This document shows, in pieces, positions 8,924-16,503 of a stretch of DNA of 51,331 nucleotides; within the stretch, counting starts at the first letter, position 1; every line of letters begins with the position of its first letter. The position numbers were made by a program, and so were the translations under genes. Source of the DNA: WQUF01 sp031549885 (GTDB taxonomy: Bacteria; Bacillota; Clostridia; Clostridiales; Clostridiaceae); the NCBI GenBank assembly GCA_031549885.1, contig JAVBPD010000083.1:1-51331 (forward strand), written 5' to 3'. The notes under the pieces were generated by a model that saw only the letters and a list, made by a program, of their open reading frames with translations, had not been told where the DNA came from and searched no databases.

Positions 8924-9528
8924 GGATGAAATTTAAAGATTACTTAGCTAAATTAAAATTGCAATTAAATAATAAGAACACAGGAAATTTAATAATAATT
9001 TTTTTATTTGCTGTTTTATTATTTGTATTCTCACAAAATATTCCTTCTGATAAGAAGACAAGTTCTTCAAAAGATATGTCATCACAAAATAGCATACCAC
9101 AAGATGTGGTATCTAATGATATAGATGATGGGTATGAAGCTACATTAAAAAATGAGCTGAAAGAAACTTTAAGCATGGTAAAAGGTGTAGGTGACGTTGA
9201 AGTTATGATTTATTTCGAATCAGGTTATGAAAAGATACCTGTTTTTAACTCCAGCGATTCAGTATCTACGTCTGAAGAAACAGATCAGAATGGTGGAAAG
9301 AGAGTTACCACTCAAAAGAACATTGGAAATAACATAGTAGTTGCTAATGATGGTGGCAGCAATGCTCCATTTGTAGTTAAGACATTAAAACCTAAGATTA
9401 CAGGTGTGTTTGTTGTTGCAGAAGGTGCATCAGATAAAAAGGTATCTCAAGAAATAACACAGGCAGTGATAAATTTATTCAATTTACAAGAGAACAATGT
9501 GAAGGTTTATCCAATGGCTAAATATTAA
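8920..9528 (+). CDS. spoIIIAG: stage III sporulation protein AG
   Basis: SpoIIIAG forms a large ring in the intermembrane space in B. subtilis. The 202-residue protein has one membrane helix (about residues 23-40), a low-complexity Ser/Asp linker, and a ring-building domain starting near ELKETLSMVKGVGDVEVMIYFE. The insertion with the acidic/Thr-rich stretch between the first strand and the C-terminal half is normal for this family. The start overlaps spoIIIAF. Confidence 0.93.
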   Translation: MRMKFKDYLAKLKLQLNNKNTGNLIIIFLFAVLLFVFSQNIPSDKKTSSSKDMSSQNSIPQDVVSNDIDDGYEATLKNELKETLSMVKGVGDVEVMIYFESGYEKIPVFNSSDSVSTSEETDQNGGKRVTTQKNIGNNIVVANDGGSNAPFVVKTLKPKITGVFVVAEGASDKKVSQEITQAVINLFNLQENNVKVYPMAKY

Positions 9529-9545
9529 TTTTTTAGGAGGAAAAT

Positions 9546-10070
9546 ATGAATAGAAAACAAGGTATAATTATCGTGGTACTACTTGCATTAATAGCAACAG
9601 CGGGGGTGCTCGCTTCCAGGTTAAATACTCCATTAAATGTTGCAGAAAATAAGGATGCTCAAAATCCGGTTGTGTCTTTTGATGGGGACAATGGCAATAT
9701 AAAAGATGATGATAGCAATTTAAAAGCTGAATATTTTGCAGCTGCAAAAACTGAAAGGAGTCAAAAGTTTTCTGAAACAATTCAAACGTTAAAGGTAGTA
9801 ATGGAAGATAAAAATATTTCAGAGGAAACAAGAAAAGATGCTGAATCGAAATATTTAGATATAACTATGAATAATAATTATGAATCAAAAGTTGAACTTT
9901 CTTTAAAGGCAAGAGGATATCAAGATGTTGTATGTGTAATAGACAATGATAGAGTTAATGTTATTATAAAGTCTGATGAGCCACTTGATGAAAAAACTGC
10001 TCGAGAAATAAAAACTGAAATAGTAAGGATTACTAATCTAGTAGATGTTACTATGGAAGTACACAAATAA
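9546..10070 (+). CDS. spoIIIAH: stage III sporulation protein AH
   Basis: SpoIIIAH binds forespore SpoIIQ across the intermembrane space to make the zipper and channel between the two cells. The 174-residue protein has an N-terminal membrane helix (about residues 5-23), a charged linker and a C-terminal YscJ/FliF-like ring domain. AGGAGG precedes the ATG by 6 bases. It is the last gene of the spoIIIA set here. Confidence 0.93.
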   Translation: MNRKQGIIIVVLLALIATAGVLASRLNTPLNVAENKDAQNPVVSFDGDNGNIKDDDSNLKAEYFAAAKTERSQKFSETIQTLKVVMEDKNISEETRKDAESKYLDITMNNNYESKVELSLKARGYQDVVCVIDNDRVNVIIKSDEPLDEKTAREIKTEIVRITNLVDVTMEVHK

Positions 10071-10074
10071 TTAT

Positions 10075-10103
10075 TTGCAGATAGAAAATACTTTTGATAT
10101 AAT
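10075..10103 (+). promoter_or_regulatory. predicted sigma-A promoter of the Asp23 gene
   Basis: TTGCAG (10075-10080), 17 bases, consensus TATAAT (10098-10103). The Asp23 gene can therefore be transcribed in vegetative cells, apart from the sporulation operon before it. Confidence 0.6.
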
Positions 10104-10139
10104 AATCCTATGATGAATTTAAGGAGGTTTTGAGAACCT

Positions 10140-10541
10140 ATGAAGGAAATTGAAAATGAAAAGGTAGAAGATTGCATAGTAGAAGAGAGTGGAATAGTTA
10201 AAATTTCCGAAGAAGTAGTTTCAACAATTACTTATTTTTCTACCATTGAAGTAAAGGGCATAATTGGAATGACATCAGCCGGAGGAATAAATCAATTATC
10301 CATAGGTAAAAAGAACCCTTCAAGAGGAGTTAAAGTTACCATTAATGGTGATAATGCGATAATAGATTTGTATGTCATAGTTGAATATGGAGTTAGAATA
10401 GCCGAAGTTGCAAAAGCTGTTCAAACAAATGTTAAAAAATCTGTAGAATCTTTAACTGGGTTAAAAGTTTCTAATGTAAATGTACATATACAAGATGTAT
10501 TAATTAAGAAACAAACTGAAACTGAAAATATAATAGAATAA
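10140..10541 (+). CDS. Asp23/Gls24 family envelope stress response protein
   Basis: This 133-residue protein spans the Asp23/Gls24 (DUF322) domain. Conserved features include GIVKISEEVVSTI near the start, the GIIGMTSAG turn, the strand VKVTINGDNAIIDLYVIVEYG and the C-terminal VNVHIQDV. These proteins associate with the cell envelope; some are alkaline-shock proteins. In many clostridia this gene lies after spoIIIAH and before nusB; here nusB is missing from the next position and a terminator follows. Confidence 0.92.
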   Translation: MKEIENEKVEDCIVEESGIVKISEEVVSTITYFSTIEVKGIIGMTSAGGINQLSIGKKNPSRGVKVTINGDNAIIDLYVIVEYGVRIAEVAKAVQTNVKKSVESLTGLKVSNVNVHIQDVLIKKQTETENIIE

Positions 10542-10573
10542 AAATTGAGGCACAAAAATGTGCCTCAATTTTT
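10541..10573. terminator. bidirectional terminator between the Asp23 gene and the MacB-like permease
   Basis: A perfect 14-bp stem (10541-10554 with 10559-10572) with an AAAA loop, flanked by A and T runs, lies between convergent genes and overlaps the permease stop codon. Confidence 0.85.
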
Positions 10574-11792
10574 ATTCAAATCTTAAAGAATCTATAGGAT
10601 TTAAATCTGATGCTTTCTTAGCTGGATATATTCCAAAAAATATTCCAATAAGAGAAGAGAAAACTAATGAAATGACAATAATGCTAGCAGTTGGAGATGA
10701 TTTTAGTCCTGTAAAATATGAAACAGAATAAGCAACAGATAAACCAAAAACTACACCAATAACTCCACCAATAAAGCACATTATAGTAGCTTCAATCAAA
10801 AATTGAGTCATAATATCTGTTGTTGTTGCACCTAAAGCTTTTCTAGTGCCTATTTCTCTAGTTCTTTCAGTTACTGAAACAAGCATAATATTCATAACTC
10901 CAATTCCGCCTACTATGAGAGAAATAGTTGCAACTGCAATAACTAGCAAGGTTACTATGTTAAGTATACTTGAAAAGCTGCTCATCTGCTTACTAGCTTT
11001 TTCAATGATATACATATCTTTTCCTAAATTTTTATGCTTAATAGATAAGCTTTTTGTGATGTTATCAGCAACTTCTTGCTCACGATTTATATCTTTTAAT
11101 ATTGCTGATATCATGCTGCAATTTTTATTATAAAGGCCTAAATTTTGTTTATAAGTAAATGGAATAAATACAAATCCTGGAACAGTAACCGATTCAGTTA
11201 CAGAACCTATCCCAGAGAAATAAGGTGAAATATCAAAAACACCAATTACACTTAGCATTTTAGCTGTTCCGCCTACATTTACTCTAACATCTCTCCCAAC
11301 GGAATTTTCAGTTTTAAATAATTTTTGGCTTGTCATAGAATCTATTACGATATATGCTTTTCCATCTTCATATTCTTTTTGATTGAAAAATCTTCCATAC
11401 ATCATATCTATTCCGCCTATGTTAAGAAAGTATTGATTTACAAAAGATATGTATACTGGTTTTTTATTATCTTGAATTTGAAGGCTTCCTGTCATTTGGT
11501 CCTGAGGGGAAACAGTTGATATATCTGGATCACTATCTTGAATTGCCTTTATATCTTCAATTGTTAATAAGTCTTGTTTAGATGCCTTTTCTATATTTGG
11601 TGATATATTTAAAGTTTTAGCACCCATCTTCTCAAATTGGCTTGTAATCTGCTCTGTACTTCCTCTTCCTAAAGCAACTATTATTATAACCGAAGAAATA
11701 CCTATAATTATTCCAAGCATTGTTAAAAAAGATCTCATTTTATTATGTGTTATATTTCTTACAGAAGATTTTACACAATCAAAAAAATTCAC
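10572..11792 (-). CDS. MacB-type ABC transporter permease without an adjacent ATPase
   Basis: The 406-residue protein has the MacB/FtsX permease layout: an N-terminal membrane helix (about residues 20-42, with the conserved KMRSFLTMLGIIIG start), a MacB periplasmic-type core domain of about 220 residues, and three C-terminal helices. The family motif near VMNIMLVSVTERTREIGTRKALGA marks the coupling region that contacts the ATPase. The start is GTG (11792-11790) with GGAGG 6 bases before it. No ABC ATPase or HlyD-like subunit gene is adjacent, which is unusual because these permeases are normally encoded beside both. The substrate is unknown. Confidence 0.88.
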   Translation of the reverse strand: MNFFDCVKSSVRNITHNKMRSFLTMLGIIIGISSVIIIVALGRGSTEQITSQFEKMGAKTLNISPNIEKASKQDLLTIEDIKAIQDSDPDISTVSPQDQMTGSLQIQDNKKPVYISFVNQYFLNIGGIDMMYGRFFNQKEYEDGKAYIVIDSMTSQKLFKTENSVGRDVRVNVGGTAKMLSVIGVFDISPYFSGIGSVTESVTVPGFVFIPFTYKQNLGLYNKNCSMISAILKDINREQEVADNITKSLSIKHKNLGKDMYIIEKASKQMSSFSSILNIVTLLVIAVATISLIVGGIGVMNIMLVSVTERTREIGTRKALGATTTDIMTQFLIEATIMCFIGGVIGVVFGLSVAYSVSYFTGLKSSPTASIIVISLVFSSLIGIFFGIYPAKKASDLNPIDSLRFE

Positions 11793-12020
11793 TAGATTAC
11801 CTCCACAATTAGTATGTATTATATAGGATTTTACAAAAGAGTCAACTTATACTATCCTTAATCATAACATTGTTTTATTATTTAATGGGATTCATTGTCT
11901 TAAAAAAGTTTTTTATAAACTTTAAATAAATATCAGCAATGAAATAAAATTACATAATCACTGTTATAAATTAATTTTACAACAAAAATAGATACTTTCC
12001 AAATAAATTTTTAAAATAAA
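11793..12020. other. intergenic region with no recognised gene
   Basis: About 230 bases of A+T-rich DNA between the permease start and the htpG terminator. I see no open frame with a ribosome site. Promoter elements for the permease must lie here, but none is clear enough to place. Confidence 0.5.
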
Positions 12021-12055
12021 TAAAAAAGCAGCCTAATAAATTTTAATTAAGCTGC
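12021..12055 (-). terminator. rho-independent terminator of htpG
   Basis: On the minus strand, a GCAGC/GCTGC-closed hairpin (12051-12055 with 12028-12032) is followed by a run of six T (12027-12022). Confidence 0.75.
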
Positions 12056-12063
12056 CCTTTAAT

Positions 12064-13953
12064 CTAAATTAATTCAAATAGTAAATTGGAGTATGCAACT
12101 GGGTCATCTACAGGAAGTCCTGCCATTAAAAGCGCTTGATTATATAAAACTTCCACATATTTTTTAGCTTCGTCTTTATTTTGATCATAAAGCTCTTTTA
12201 ATTTAATAAATAATTTATGGTTGGAATTTAATTCTAATATTCTATCTGCTTTTGCAGCTGTTTCTGGTTGAACTAAATTTAAATATTTCTCCATTTCAAA
12301 CGATAAACCACCGGACGCAGTTAAGCACACAGGAGTATTTTTTAATTTTTGAGAGATCTTAACTTCTTTAATTTTATCTCCTAAAGATTCCTTTACAAAT
12401 GTAAGGAGGTCTTTGCTTTCTTCAGATTTTTCTTTTGACGTCTTCTTCTCCTCTTCGCTAATTAAATCTAGATCATCGCTGTTTATAGATTTAAATTCTT
12501 TTGAATCAAAATTTCTCATCATTTGTATAGCAAATTCATCTATTTCATCAGTAAAATAAAGTATTTCATAACCTTTTTCACGAACTAGTTCAGCTTGAGG
12601 AAGATTTGAAATGTTCTTAATGTTATCTCCAGTTGCATAGTAAATATTCTTTTGATCTTCTTTCATGCGAGAAACATATTCTGAAAGAGTAGTTAACTTT
12701 TCTCCATTTGAAGATGAAAACAAAAGAAGATCAGCTAATAAATCTTTGTGCATTCCATATTCAGATGCTATTCCATATTTTAACTGCATTCCAAAACTCT
12801 TGTAAAATTTATCGTAGTTTTCTCTCTCATTATTGAGCAATTTTAAAAGCTCTGATTTTATTTTCTTTTCAAGGTTTGCAGCTATTGTTTTAAGTTCTCT
12901 GCTATGTTGAAGCATTTCACGTGATATATTAAGAGATAAATCTGGAGAATCAACTACACCACGAACAAAGCGAAAGTGGTCAGGAAGCAAATCTTCACAT
13001 TTATCCATGATTAAAACTCCGCTTGAATAAAGTTGCAATCCCTTTTTATATTCTCTAGTGTAAAAATCATATGAAGCTTTAGCAGGTATATATAGTAAGG
13101 ATTTATAAGTAACAACGCCTTCAGCATCTACATGGACCCATTTTAAAGGCTTTTCAAAATCAAAGAATTTTTCCATATAGAAATTTTCATAATCTTCGTC
13201 TTTTAACTCATTTTTATTTCTTTGCCATATTGGAATCATGCTATTTAGCGTTGCTATTTCAAATTCTTTAGTGTCATTTTCTTCGCCATCTTTTTTAGGA
13301 ACATATTTTTCCTTTTCCATTCTAATAGGATATCTTATATAATCAGAGTATTTTTTAACAAGATTTTCTATGGTATAAGTTTCAAGAAAGCGACTGTATT
13401 TTTCATCTTCAGTATCTTCTTTAAGCTTTAATATAATATCAGTACCAGCATTGTCACGGCTTGCTTCATTTATAGTATAACCATCTGCTCCTTCGCTTTC
13501 CCATAAATATGCTTTTTCTTGTCCATAAGCCTTTGATAATACCTTAACATCATCAGAAACCATAAATGCGGAATAAAAACCAACTCCAAATTGACCAATT
13601 ATGTCAATTTCTTTTTCCTCGTCTGTAGCTTTTTCCATTTGATTTTTAAATTCTAAAGAACCACTTTTAGCAATAGTGCCGAGATTTGATTCAAGATCCT
13701 CTTGAGTCATTCCTATTCCATTATCGCTTATCTTTAAAATTTTGTTTTCTTTATCTATTGTGATATCAATAGCAAAATCACTTCTAGATAGACCTACATT
13801 TTGATCTGTAAGGGAAAGATAACAGAGTTTATCGATAGCATCACTTGCATTAGAAATCAATTCTCTTAAAAAAATTTCTTTATGAGTATATATAGAATTG
13901 ATCATCAAATCTAATAATCGCTTGGATTCTGCTTTAAATTGTTTTTTGTCCAT
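12064..13953 (-). CDS. htpG: chaperone protein HtpG (Hsp90)
   Basis: This is bacterial Hsp90, an ATP-driven dimeric chaperone of the cytoplasm. The 629-residue length is normal. The GHKL ATP site is complete: ELISNASDAIDKL, DNGIGMT and GQFGVGFYSAFMV. The middle domain carries the conserved RGVVDSPDLSLNISREML segment, and the C-terminal dimerisation domain ends the protein. A perfect CIRCE operator and a strong leftward sigma-A promoter lie 40-100 bases upstream, so HrcA repression and heat induction are predicted. CIRCE control of htpG is not the B. subtilis pattern, where htpG belongs to a separate heat-shock class, but it fits some clostridia. Confidence 0.97.
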   Translation of the reverse strand: MDKKQFKAESKRLLDLMINSIYTHKEIFLRELISNASDAIDKLCYLSLTDQNVGLSRSDFAIDITIDKENKILKISDNGIGMTQEDLESNLGTIAKSGSLEFKNQMEKATDEEKEIDIIGQFGVGFYSAFMVSDDVKVLSKAYGQEKAYLWESEGADGYTINEASRDNAGTDIILKLKEDTEDEKYSRFLETYTIENLVKKYSDYIRYPIRMEKEKYVPKKDGEENDTKEFEIATLNSMIPIWQRNKNELKDEDYENFYMEKFFDFEKPLKWVHVDAEGVVTYKSLLYIPAKASYDFYTREYKKGLQLYSSGVLIMDKCEDLLPDHFRFVRGVVDSPDLSLNISREMLQHSRELKTIAANLEKKIKSELLKLLNNERENYDKFYKSFGMQLKYGIASEYGMHKDLLADLLLFSSSNGEKLTTLSEYVSRMKEDQKNIYYATGDNIKNISNLPQAELVREKGYEILYFTDEIDEFAIQMMRNFDSKEFKSINSDDLDLISEEEKKTSKEKSEESKDLLTFVKESLGDKIKEVKISQKLKNTPVCLTASGGLSFEMEKYLNLVQPETAAKADRILELNSNHKLFIKLKELYDQNKDEAKKYVEVLYNQALLMAGLPVDDPVAYSNLLFELI

Positions 13954-13989
13954 TTAATTATCTCCTCATTTTACATTTATTACAATATG

Positions 13990-14016
13990 TTAGCACTCTT
14001 GATAAATGAGTGCTAA
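13990..14016. promoter_or_regulatory. CIRCE operator (HrcA site), copy 1
   Basis: A perfect consensus TTAGCACTC (13990-13998), 9-base spacer and GAGTGCTAA (14008-14016). It lies just downstream of the htpG -10 box, where HrcA would block transcription. Confidence 0.97.
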
Positions 14017-14026
14017 TTTATAAGGT

Positions 14027-14055
14027 ATTGTATACTATTTTAATAATATTGTCAA
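14027..14055 (-). promoter_or_regulatory. htpG sigma-A promoter, copy 1
   Basis: On the minus strand, consensus TTGACA (14055-14050), a 17-base spacer and TACAAT (14032-14027). Transcription would start near 14020, at the edge of CIRCE, and read left into htpG. Confidence 0.85.
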
Positions 14056-14098
14056 GATTTATAGTTTTTATAAAAAATATAACTAGAAATTGTTTTCA

Positions 14099-14128
14099 TT
14101 GACAGGCTAATATTTGTTGTGATATGAT
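14099..14128 (+). promoter_or_regulatory. predicted sigma-A promoter of the methyltransferase-GNAT cassette
   Basis: Consensus TTGACA (14099-14104), 18 bases, TATGAT (14123-14128). It points right, away from htpG, and gives a leader of about 200 bases. Confidence 0.7.
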
Positions 14129-14157
14129 ATTAAAAATAAATTTCTAAGAGGTATGTT

Positions 14158-14265
14158 ATGTTTAAGTTTAGTATTAAAAAATTAAATATAAATAATAATG
14201 AGTCTGGGTGTTCTTTTGTTCAGGCTTTAGTCCTTTTTGATTTTTGTAGGTTAAAATTAGAGTAA
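14158..14265 (+). CDS. putative 35-residue leader peptide upstream of the methyltransferase
   Basis: An ATG at 14158 with a modest AAGAGGT ribosome site opens a 35-codon frame that begins MFKFSIKKLN and ends in CRLKLE. It lies in the leader between the cassette promoter and a terminator hairpin just before the methyltransferase. Its stop codon sits in the loop of a small hairpin (14256-14273). That is the arrangement expected of a leader peptide that senses ribosome stalling. The RLK near the end recalls the +X+ motif of macrolide-arrested peptides, but such a tripeptide is common by chance. No family is recognised; expression is unproven. Confidence 0.5.
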   Translation: MFKFSIKKLNINNNESGCSFVQALVLFDFCRLKLE

Positions 14266-14327
14266 GTTCTAATAGCACTATTATCATAAAGCAGCTAAAG
14301 GCATAAAAGTTTTTAGCTGCTTTTTAT
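14256..14327 (+). promoter_or_regulatory. transcription attenuator before the methyltransferase gene
   Basis: Three hairpins follow each other: 14256-14261 with 14268-14273, 14270-14275 with 14278-14283, and a terminator stem 14288-14299 with 14312-14323 followed by T5. The first two share bases 14270-14273 and cannot form together. The terminator stands before the ribosome site (AAGGAGGT) of the methyltransferase, so it would stop transcription inside the leader unless prevented. CTTTAG (14225-14230), within the leader peptide, could pair with CTAAAG (14295-14300) in the terminator stem. The hairpins are read directly; attenuation is inferred. Confidence 0.6.
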
Positions 14328-14342
14328 TTAAGGAGGTAAAGT

Positions 14343-15152
14343 ATGGAGGAAATTATTAAGGAAATTAAGAATTTTTACAATGCTAGCGTATTAAGCGAAT
14401 GGAATCGCATTGATAATAGACCAGAATTTTTAATCACTTGCCGTTTTATAGATAGGTACATTAAATCTGGGCATAAGATACTAGATATTGGCGGTGGACC
14501 AGGTAGGTATTCTTTATACCTAGCAAATAAGGGATGTGATGTGGTTTTATTTGATTTATCTGATGAAAATGTAAAATTTGCCCTTAAATGTGCAGAAGAA
14601 CAAAATGTTAATTTAAAGGGTGTTGTTGGAGATGCACGGACAGTTGATGAGGGTTTTAAAGAAAAATTTGATCATATTCTTTTAATGGGTCCTATGTACC
14701 ATTTATTAGAGGAACATGATAGGGTAAAAGCAATTAATGCTGCTTTAAAACTTTTAAAATCAGGTGGAACTATTTTTATTTCATTTATCAATATGATTGC
14801 AGGAATAATTTATGCAATGAAATGCGATCCAGAAATTATAGCTAGCACTGATGAAAGTGAACTGGAATATTATAAAGCTTTTATAAATAATGGAGACTTT
14901 TCAGGACAGGCTTTTACCAAAGCTTATTTTATAAATCAAGATGAAATATTACCTTTTATGGAAAGATTTTCACTTGAAAAATTACATTTTATTGGGCAAG
15001 AAAGTATTACCTCACCATGTGAAGATAATATTATGAGTAAGTCTAAAGAAATAGTAGAACATTGGCTTGATTTTTGTGAAAAAATATGTGAAAGAGAAGA
15101 TTTACTCAGTTGGTCTGAACATTTGATGTATATAGGGAGAAAGATAAAATGA
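14343..15152 (+). CDS. class I SAM-dependent methyltransferase
   Basis: The 269-residue protein has a Rossmann-type methyltransferase domain. The SAM-binding motif I is ILDIGGGPGRYSLYLA (about residues 46-61), followed by an acidic end of strand 2 (DVVLFDLS) and a post-motif GDAR. The C-terminal half is alpha-helical and not diagnostic, so the substrate is unknown. It is preceded by a leader peptide and attenuator, which is typical of inducible resistance genes, and it overlaps a GNAT acetyltransferase by 4 bases. A role in modifying a toxic small molecule or ribosomal target is possible but is inference only. The motifs do not match the Erm or Cfr families. Confidence 0.85.
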   Translation: MEEIIKEIKNFYNASVLSEWNRIDNRPEFLITCRFIDRYIKSGHKILDIGGGPGRYSLYLANKGCDVVLFDLSDENVKFALKCAEEQNVNLKGVVGDARTVDEGFKEKFDHILLMGPMYHLLEEHDRVKAINAALKLLKSGGTIFISFINMIAGIIYAMKCDPEIIASTDESELEYYKAFINNGDFSGQAFTKAYFINQDEILPFMERFSLEKLHFIGQESITSPCEDNIMSKSKEIVEHWLDFCEKICEREDLLSWSEHLMYIGRKIK

Positions 15153-15763
15153 GAATTACTGTTAATGAAGATATTTATATGAAAATAATAACTCCTAGTG
15201 AATCTAATGAGATAGATATAAATAGAGATTATTTAAGAACATGGCTTCCTTTAGATTTAAAATTTGTAGTTCCATCAATTGAGCACAAGAAAGCAGCTTT
15301 AGAATATAAACAGGAATATATAGATTTTAATGAAGATCATATTAATGGTAGCGGAGGCTTTATTCACACAAATGATTATGAAGATTGGCTTTGTAAGATT
15401 ACAAATGCTCAAACAGCATCCCAAACTGGATGGGTGGATTGTTCAACTTATTTTGTTTTTACTCATGAAAGAATTGTAGGAACAGTGCAAATACGCCATG
15501 AATTAAATGATTTTCTCTTTAATGCTGGAGGAAATATTGGCTATGGAGTTAGGCCATCTGAAAGAAGAAAGGGCTATGCTACAAAAATGCTTTTATTTGC
15601 CCTTAAAAAATGCAGTGACTTAGGCATTGATAATGTTCTTGTAACTTGTGATAAAGGAAATATTGCTTCTGAAAGGACAATTATTAAATGTGGTGGAGTA
15701 TTTGAAAACGAAATAGTTGAAGAAAATGGAAATGTTATTTTAAGATATTGGATTAAAATATAA
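15149..15763 (+). CDS. GNAT family N-acetyltransferase
   Basis: This 204-residue protein has the GNAT fold in its C-terminal half. The acetyl-CoA pyrophosphate loop is in RPSERRKGYATKML (about residues 133-146), after a strand with NIGYGV, and the C-terminal segment ASERTIIKCGG is typical. It resembles the COG3981 group of predicted acetyltransferases. The ATG overlaps the methyltransferase stop codon, so the two are co-translated. Both may detoxify the same kind of compound; the substrate is unknown. Confidence 0.88.
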   Translation: MRITVNEDIYMKIITPSESNEIDINRDYLRTWLPLDLKFVVPSIEHKKAALEYKQEYIDFNEDHINGSGGFIHTNDYEDWLCKITNAQTASQTGWVDCSTYFVFTHERIVGTVQIRHELNDFLFNAGGNIGYGVRPSERRKGYATKMLLFALKKCSDLGIDNVLVTCDKGNIASERTIIKCGGVFENEIVEENGNVILRYWIKI

Positions 15764-15808
15764 TAGTGTTTTGATAAATTCTACAGCAGATTATATCTTT
15801 TTTAGTAT

Positions 15809-15836
15809 CAATTTATTAATTAATAAATTGTTTTTT
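15809..15836 (+). terminator. A/T-only terminator-like palindrome after the GNAT gene
   Basis: A perfect 22-base palindrome made almost only of A and T (15809-15830) is followed directly by six T (15831-15836). It lies 45 bases after the GNAT stop codon and is likely a weak terminator for the cassette. Confidence 0.55.
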
Positions 15837-15843
15837 CATAATA

Positions 15844-15870
15844 TTAGCACTCTTGATAAATGAGTGCTAA
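15844..15870. promoter_or_regulatory. CIRCE operator (HrcA site), copy 2
   Basis: Perfect inverted repeat TTAGCACTC (15844-15852) and GAGTGCTAA (15862-15870) with a 9-base spacer. It has no adjacent heat-shock gene. Confidence 0.95.
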
Positions 15871-15880
15871 TTTATAAGGT

Positions 15881-15909
15881 ATTGTATACTATTTTAATAA
15901 TATTGTCAA
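15881..15909 (-). promoter_or_regulatory. leftward sigma-A promoter, copy 2
   Basis: TTGACA (15909-15904), 17 bases, TACAAT (15886-15881) on the minus strand, identical to the htpG promoter. It would make a heat-inducible transcript antisense to the cassette. Confidence 0.75.
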
Positions 15910-15995
15910 CAGCAATAAATAAATAGATTTTACTTGAAAAATCATATAAAAAGACTATAATTGATTTAAAGGATGGTTAGATTTATAGTAAATAT

Positions 15996-16376
15996 TTATT
16001 TACACTTTGGTTTATCTATACCCTTTCCTCTCAATTCATTAAATTTAACAATGGCTGAATTTGACATAAAGATTATTTTGGATTTTTTACCTGTTAGATC
16101 TTCTCCCTCAAGTAGTAATCCATTGCTGTTTTCTACATAATTTAGCTCTAAGTATCTTCTGTAAAGTTTATTACTGCTTTTGTCAATTACCTCGATTACA
16201 GCGTTTTCTGCTTGGATTAGATCATTTTTAGCCTGATTTTGCATGTTTAATTTATTTGAAATGCTATCAAAAATAGATCTCTCTAATGAAGATATTTCAG
16301 ATGGATCTTTTATATCTTTTTTTGTTAAATAGCCCATAAATAAATTTGTTATTTCATCAACAATATCTTTATACAT
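15996..16376 (-). CDS. hypothetical protein
   Basis: A 126-residue soluble, mostly helical protein of unknown function. It starts MYKDIVDEITNLFMGYL and has a central acidic helix (AENAVIEVID). A GTG six bases upstream is also in frame, but GGAGG is 9 bases from the ATG and only 3 from the GTG, so the ATG at 16376 is preferred. It is divergent from the molybdenum enzyme gene. No motif or membrane segment is seen. Confidence 0.7.
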   Translation of the reverse strand: MYKDIVDEITNLFMGYLTKKDIKDPSEISSLERSIFDSISNKLNMQNQAKNDLIQAENAVIEVIDKSSNKLYRRYLELNYVENSNGLLLEGEDLTGKKSKIIFMSNSAIVKFNELRGKGIDKPKCK

Positions 16377-16503
16377 TTGCACAAACCTCCATTATATTTT
16401 TTTCATTATATATTACAATTATAATTGTGTAAACGTATATTAATCAATTAAATACACATGCTATAAATTTAAACTTTTATAAATAAATTACAGGAGGATG
16501 AAT

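Larger units (their letters stand above)
13990..14055. repeat. 66-bp direct repeat, copy 1 (CIRCE plus promoter module)
   Basis: This stretch is identical, base for base, to 15844-15909. It starts at the first base of CIRCE and ends at the first base of the minus-strand -35 box; flanking bases differ at once on both sides. The two copies bracket the methyltransferase-acetyltransferase cassette. Confidence 0.97.
15844..15909. repeat. 66-bp direct repeat, copy 2 (CIRCE plus promoter module)
   Basis: Identical to 13990-14055 and in the same orientation. Unlike copy 1, it has no gene in the sense direction for 1.8 kb: reading left, it runs antisense through the acetyltransferase and methyltransferase genes before reaching htpG. 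Confidence 0.97.

Noticed and set aside
14343..15152. Erm-type rRNA methyltransferase because of the leader peptide
   Set aside because: The motifs are those of a general class I methyltransferase; Erm-specific motifs were not seen.
15809..15830. 22-base palindrome as a regulator operator
   Set aside because: It is made of A and T, follows a gene end and is followed by six T, so a terminator is simpler.
16415..16428. 14-base palindrome ACAATTATAATTGT before the aldehyde oxidoreductase as an operator
   Set aside because: A+T-only palindromes of this size are expected often in DNA of this composition, and no known regulator site matches.
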